Assembly: GCF_036324505.1 (NCBI RefSeq)
Contig: NC_086362.1
Span: 14,591,953 to 14,655,952, forward strand
Length of the DNA stretch: 64,000 bases
Reading direction: 5' to 3'
Origin: Eleginops maclovinus
Lineage: Eukaryota; Chordata; Actinopteri; Perciformes; Eleginopidae
Shown: in pieces, positions 13,718 to 64,000 of the stretch
Layout: every line of letters begins with the position of its first letter
Position numbering within the stretch: position 1 is the first letter of the stretch
Program-made: the position numbers and the translations under genes
Notes under the pieces: generated by a model
Database searches by the model: none
What the model was told of the DNA's origin: nothing
What the model saw: only the letters and a program-made list of their open reading frames with translations

Positions 13718-13990
13718 ATTAAGGACGCCCTATTATGCTTTTTGATTTTTGTTTTCCTGTTGTGTGTTTGTTGTGCATCTAAGCGGTTGGCCAATCACAA
13801 CAGAGCCAGCCAGCTAACCAATCAGAGCAGACTGGGCTCTGGTTTCAGACAGGTGAAAAGAGGTGCTGCAGCACAGGCAGTATGAGAAAAATAAAGAGCT
13901 TTCTGAACATTAAAGCATGGAGACATGTCCCAGGAGAGACACTACATACTGATATGATCCTGACGATGAGCAGAACATGGCCCTTTTAAA
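13718..13990 (+). repeat. Dispersed repeat, CCCTATTATGC family, copy 1
   Basis: Shares long blocks with 54975-55450: ccctattatgc, cagctaaccaatcag, gggctctg, gtgaaaagaggtgctg, cacaggcagtatgagaa and actacatactgatat. This copy ends near ggcccttttaaa and has no 57-bp tandem array. Confidence 0.8.
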
Positions 13991-14422
13991 TAGGTACTTA
14001 AAGGTGATTTAATATTGCACTTAGTAATTTAAAAGAGACCAATCTTAAATAAAGTAATACATTATTTAATGACCCACAGTCAGCTGCTGTCAATAACCTA
14101 GCTAATGACATAACTTTATGAAATGATCAAAGAAGACACTTCCTGTTTCCCGATACACTGTTACTCCCAACTTGGCCTTTACTTTCTCCATTGGGTTATG
14201 GGTGATACATGATTTTGCTGGAGCCCAAAAGCAAAATCCTCAAAACAGATAAAGAAACTTTTACTGGAGTGTGAAAGCGGTGTTCTATTTGCTCGTTACC
14301 TCAGACTGTTTTTCTATGTGATGTCCCATTTCTACATGCTGCTGCTGAAGCCTAAATTACACAGCGGTCATTAAAGTTAAATCAGACTTAATTATCTCCC
14401 TTTTTCTCTTTTACTTTCCCAG
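13991..14422 (+). other. Intron end before first visible adam33 exon
   Basis: Unannotated sequence ending in a strong polypyrimidine tract (ctccctttttctcttttactttcccag) that decides the exon start at 14423. Confidence 0.7.
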
Positions 14423-60101
<45,679 letters not shown>

Positions 60102-60106
60102 GTAGG

Positions 60107-60134
60107 CACACACACACACACACACACACACACA
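60107..60134 (+). repeat. (CA)n microsatellite downstream of exon 14
   Basis: About 14 CA units starting 6 bp after the exon 14 boundary. Confidence 0.95.
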
Positions 60135-60779
60135 AGCATATGGAGCCATGCAACAGACTCAACTCACTTAGCTGCCAGGCCTAGCTCCCTAATCTTATTG
60201 TCACACTGTGTCCTTGGGCGAAGGTAGGCTTTTGCAGCGCTGTCAGTGAGAGGCTGTCGTAAGCGGCAGGAAAATAGATGGCTGGAATACAACAGCAACT
60301 GAAGTGATGAACTATTCATCGGAGCAGTACAACAAAGCCTGCGGCAGATAGGGAGAAATCATACATAGTTTATAAGTCGGTAACCAAGCTCTGGAGTGGA
60401 GTGTTTGGGGCTCAAACACTTGTTATTCAGAGAGAAGATGGTGATACAGATAGGTGTTATTTATCGGGAAACTCTGACTTTGACCTTTACAGTCGTTATT
60501 GAATGGCGGGTTTAATTATGTGGTGTGGATTCTTTAAATTGACTGTTCATGGAACCCAATCAAACATTGACTAAAGCTTATGTCTGCATTTAAAGACTCA
60601 GGAGAATTTGCAAAGGATAGGCACGTATAAAACATGGATGGATGTAGATTCATCTGAATCAGGATTCTTTCATTACAAAGGAGAACTGCCGATGGTTGCA
60701 GCAAAGTATAGATAGAAACAAATACAAGTACACATAGCTAGATTTATACAATTAAATAAGTTTAAAAGTAATAATAATA

Positions 60780-61055
60780 TTAGCTAGGAACATATTGCAC
60801 TTTAGTGTTATATAACAGTCGTGTTGTTTATTTTCTTGCTGTTTTTGAGTTTTTTTCATTATTGCACTTTGGTGTTATTATACAAAAGTGGTATGGATAA
60901 GTGGATATTGTTATTGTTCTAATTATGGTATATTATATTTATTTAGGTTCTGTATTGTACAACTCTTACTATGTTTATGTATGCACCATTACAATATACA
61001 CCACAACACATTCCTTGTATGTGTATAATCTACATGGCAATAAATGAGATGGATG
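60780..61055 (+). mobile_element. LINE 3' UTR/end fragment
   Basis: The stretch attccttgtatgtgtataat, then ctacatggcaataaatgaga with a short gatg tail, matches the usual 3' end of fish L2/CR1-type LINEs. Upstream attgcacttt-rich sequence looks like its 3' UTR. Confidence 0.6.
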
Positions 61056-62474
61056 GATGCCTAAAATATGAAGCACTGGGTGTAGCAGTAAAGAATAAAC
61101 CATCCCTGCTACAGGACAACAAGTTTAATGCAGGTGTTCAGGTTGAGCAGACACTGCGTTACAGACCTAATGTTATACTTGAAACAGCGTGCTGAATTAC
61201 TGGTTGATTGGGTACCCTTAACAATATCTTATCTTATATAGATCTTGATCTCAGAAGCAAAATGGAACTCCGAGCTAGACTCAGATTTCCTTTGTCTTTT
61301 CCTGTCTGTGGTTGCACTGGGCTCAGGACACAAACAGCAGTGTAATGCAATATGGCAGTTACCATTATTGTTCCAGCGCCTCGGTTTTCTGATAGCTGAG
61401 GGCTTTCAGACCAAAGCTTGCGACATGCTTTTGTCTGCAGTGTAATATTTGCACAGCCAAAGGAAAATAGAACCTGTGTTATTCTTCCATTCAGAATTGA
61501 ACAATTGACTGTTATCCCCCAGGTCTTCTGTCTTGTTATTCCTAGCCGTTCTCTAGTTGGAATACATGTGGGAACTTTGTTTTTTCAGTTTCATGCTATA
61601 TTACTGATTCATTACAAGGTTCAAATTCAAAGTTACGCTTTAAAATGAGGGGTTTGAATAATATTAAACTCTGCCATCATCAGTTCTAAAGACCCACTAA
61701 AATCCCTCACGGATATTTTAAAGTGTGTTTCAAATATATTTAATCTATCATTGAGAGGAAGACAACATGTCCCTGGAGATACATCAGATCTCCTTCTGCC
61801 TCCTGACAGCGGTGCCAACAAAACTTGTACTGGTGTCAAAAAGCTGCTAGCATCATCTTTTTTCCCAGCTTGCGGATAAAATGAGCTAACCTTAGCTAAA
61901 AACATGTATGTTTTAGTTCACACCACAACTACTCTAACTAGTTGGCATGTCCTCGTTTGTGTTTTGGCAGCTCTGTGCTCGTTTATACTCTGAGCGTTTG
62001 AAGTAAACCCAGCCTCGACTAAAATTGTACCCCCCCAGTTGACTCTGTTTTCCTCATCTGTCTGAGCAATGGGTAGGCATTGTTTTTTGATTAGGATTTA
62101 GATTATTATGTCCAAAAGAAAAACCCGAGATATATCCTGTCTTCCTCTAATCCTCTTCCTCTCTTTCTTCATTATGTTGTTTTTTGCTGTTTGACCCTTT
62201 TTTGTTCTCTCCTCTCAGTGAAACATTAGATGGATAATGGACGTGGCTTTGAGTCAGGATTATTCTAAACAGACAGTTTTGCCTCCCCACAGCTTAGGGT
62301 CTGCTCCTGTGTTTTGTAATTTAGCATTATCATATGATTAAAAATGATCCTCAGGCTTTCGGAGCTCACTGGATATCCATACAAATAAAGATGGAAAATG
62401 AGCAGGGGAAATAAAGAACTGCTCACTTCTGAAAGTTTAACTAGTTTGCATCTATTTAAAAAACATATTTTCAG

Positions 62475-62646
62475 GCCCCAGCCGTGGCGCAACTGGCTGG
62501 GCAACCTGCACCATATGCCGGCGACCTGGGTTCGATTCCCGACCCGTGGTCCTTTCTGGATCCCACCCCGACTCTCTCTCCCACTTTCCTGTCACTCTCC
62601 ACTGTCCTATCTGATTAAAGGCAAAAAGGCCCCAAAAAATAATTTA
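62475..62646 (+). mobile_element. tRNA-derived SINE with target-site duplications
   Basis: The head contains an A-box-like stretch (gtggcgcaactggctggg) and a B box (gggttcgattcccg), the internal pol III promoter of tRNAs. The body is CT-rich (gactctctctcccactttcc) and the tail A-rich (ccccaaaaaataa). Flanks aaaaaacatattttcag (62458-62474) and aaaaaacatatgttcag (62647-62663) are a 17-bp duplication with one mismatch. Confidence 0.93.
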
Positions 62647-63254
62647 AAAAAACATATGTTCAGTCCTGCAGATGATTTTAACTATCAATGATGTGTTTTA
62701 ATCAAGGTCATGGCATTTAATGTATGAAAATAACTGGAAAAATTGCTTTTCACAAACTGAAAAAGTTTATTTTCCCTCGAAACTCCGCCAGGGTTCCTGA
62801 AGTAAAAGAGCTACAAGAAATAGTAAACAACCGTGTGCCCTTCATCGAGTATTAATGGGATAAATGGGCATGTTTATCACTGATAGGATAATAAGGTATT
62901 GATGGAGTCGAAATATGGCTTCTTCATTTAGGAATGGGGAATTACACAAGATGACTGGAGATAATAATCAAGTTTTAAATGTTTATCTCTAGATAAAAAG
63001 TATTTTTTTCACAAGTTTGAGGCAAGTTAATTAAAATCCCTTCAAGGTGGTTCAATATGGGGAAGTAAATGGAGGTTAATTTCCTCAGATCAGGTCAATT
63101 CTGGTGTGGTGAACTGACTAGCTTTATTTATTTATGTATGTATGTTTTTAATTATTTATTCATTCATTTCTTTATAGATGTGGAAAAGGGTTGAACCTTA
63201 TGTTTCAGCAAGTTACCTATATTGTTATATCATCCATCAAATGGTCTTTTATAT

Positions 63255-63695
63255 AACATTACATTTCATTTAGCCAATGCTTTTATCCAAAGCAACTTAC
63301 ATTAAGTGCAATAAACATAGAGAATCAAACTGAGAACAACAAGGAAAGTGCAGATATGTTCACTTTAAGCAAGTCCTACCAAGAGTTGCTGTCCTGATGG
63401 AGCTCATTCTACCAATCATGAGGCAGGATAGCAAACCAGTGTGACTTTGAGGGGTACCTGGGTCCTTCTCACAGAGATGGAGTAGCAAGCCGATTGGCTG
63501 ACGCCGAGCGAAGTGCACGATTGTATGCTTTAACCGTGGCCTGGATGAAGGAAGGGGCTGATCCCCTCACAGCTCGGTAGGCCAGTAGCAGGGTCTTGAT
63601 TCAGGCAGCCACTGGCAGCCAGTGATGGGAGCGGAAGAGAGGTCTGGTGTGGGAGAACTTGGGGAGGTTGAAGACCAGTTGGGCTGCGGCATTAT
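63255..63695 (+). repeat. Common teleost dispersed repeat
   Basis: Starts attacatttcatttagccaa, then cttttatccaaagcaactta, and continues to ggttgaagaccagttgggct; this is recognisable as an abundant fish interspersed repeat. A short relative is at 9878-9990. Its class is not clear to me. Confidence 0.6.
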
Positions 63696-64000
63696 ATAAT
63701 ATATAATATCACAGTACTCAAATTATACAATTACTCTTCTGGCCTGTTGCACACACTCATTAGCCATGTTGAAACTTTGTGTATGTGTTTCATGGAACTG
63801 AATGTTTACCCTTCCCCACCAAGGGTTAATTGGCCCCCTCTTAAACTATTTTTTTAGTTTGACTTGCTATTTGTATATTTTTTGTGTGTATTACATGTTA
63901 CCTTTAAGTACTAATTGCACGTAGTCCAAACAGCAATGTCATTATGTGTCTTTCTTTGAGTAGTATCAACACAAAAACACATTTTGATACAGATTATATA

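Larger units (their letters stand above)
60102..64000 (+). other. adam33: adam33 intron after exon 14, open at window end
   Basis: No EGF-like or transmembrane exon was recognised. It contains a LINE 3' end, a tRNA-derived SINE and a common teleost repeat; 61200-62450 and 62664-63245 show nothing recognised. Confidence 0.7.

Overview
This window is vertebrate genomic DNA, almost certainly from a ray-finned (teleost) fish. The evidence is one multi-exon animal gene with canonical GT-AG introns, long CA/GT microsatellites, and many transposon types typical of teleosts: Tc1-like elements, L2/CR1/Rex1-like LINEs, hAT-derived miniature elements and a tRNA-derived SINE. No bacterial operon, tRNA or rRNA gene, or CRISPR array is visible.

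The only host gene I can support is on the + strand and spans about 14.4-60.1 kb. Fourteen consecutive exons (14423-14504 to 60024-60101) join in phase into a 577-codon open frame. They encode, in order, the end of an ADAM prodomain with a cysteine switch, an R-V-K-R furin site, a reprolysin metalloprotease domain with an intact [12 protein letters not shown] zinc site and Met-turn, a disintegrin domain without RGD, the cysteine-rich domain, and the start of the EGF-like region. Several stretches are closest to ADAM33 (the ADAM13 orthologue group) among meltrin-type ADAMs, so I call it adam33. The gene is open at both ends: exons for the signal peptide and early prodomain lie before the window or were not recognised in 1-14422, and exons for the rest of the EGF-like region, the transmembrane segment and the tail lie beyond 64000.

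Layout. 1-14.4 kb: upstream or intronic DNA with a 770-bp CATC-type repeat, a truncated LINE (6.43-8.45 kb) that contains a nested hAT-type miniature element, and two dispersed repeats. 14.4-31 kb: exons 1-4 and three 5-6 kb introns holding a fold-back repeat complex, a hAT remnant, a 57-bp tandem array and a LINE tail. 31-41 kb: exons 5 and 6, then the 8.85-kb intron 6, which is a transposon cluster (LINE, two Tc1-like remnants, a ZMYM-like hAT fragment and a 1.1-kb terminal-inverted-repeat element). 41-50 kb: exons 7-12, the protease and disintegrin core. 50-60 kb: introns 12 and 13 with a near-perfect hairpin element, a hAT-type miniature element, a second 57-bp array split by a solo LTR, and a decayed Tc1 transposase. 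60-64 kb: exon 14, LINE and SINE copies and a common teleost repeat.

I found no convincing new protein system. The most informative observations are structural: a LINE pair that supplies the empty site for a nested hAT insertion, a solo LTR with exact 5-bp target duplications inside a tandem array, a 213-bp hairpin element, and complementary GT/CA microsatellites that flank several adam33 exons and could influence splicing or back-splicing.
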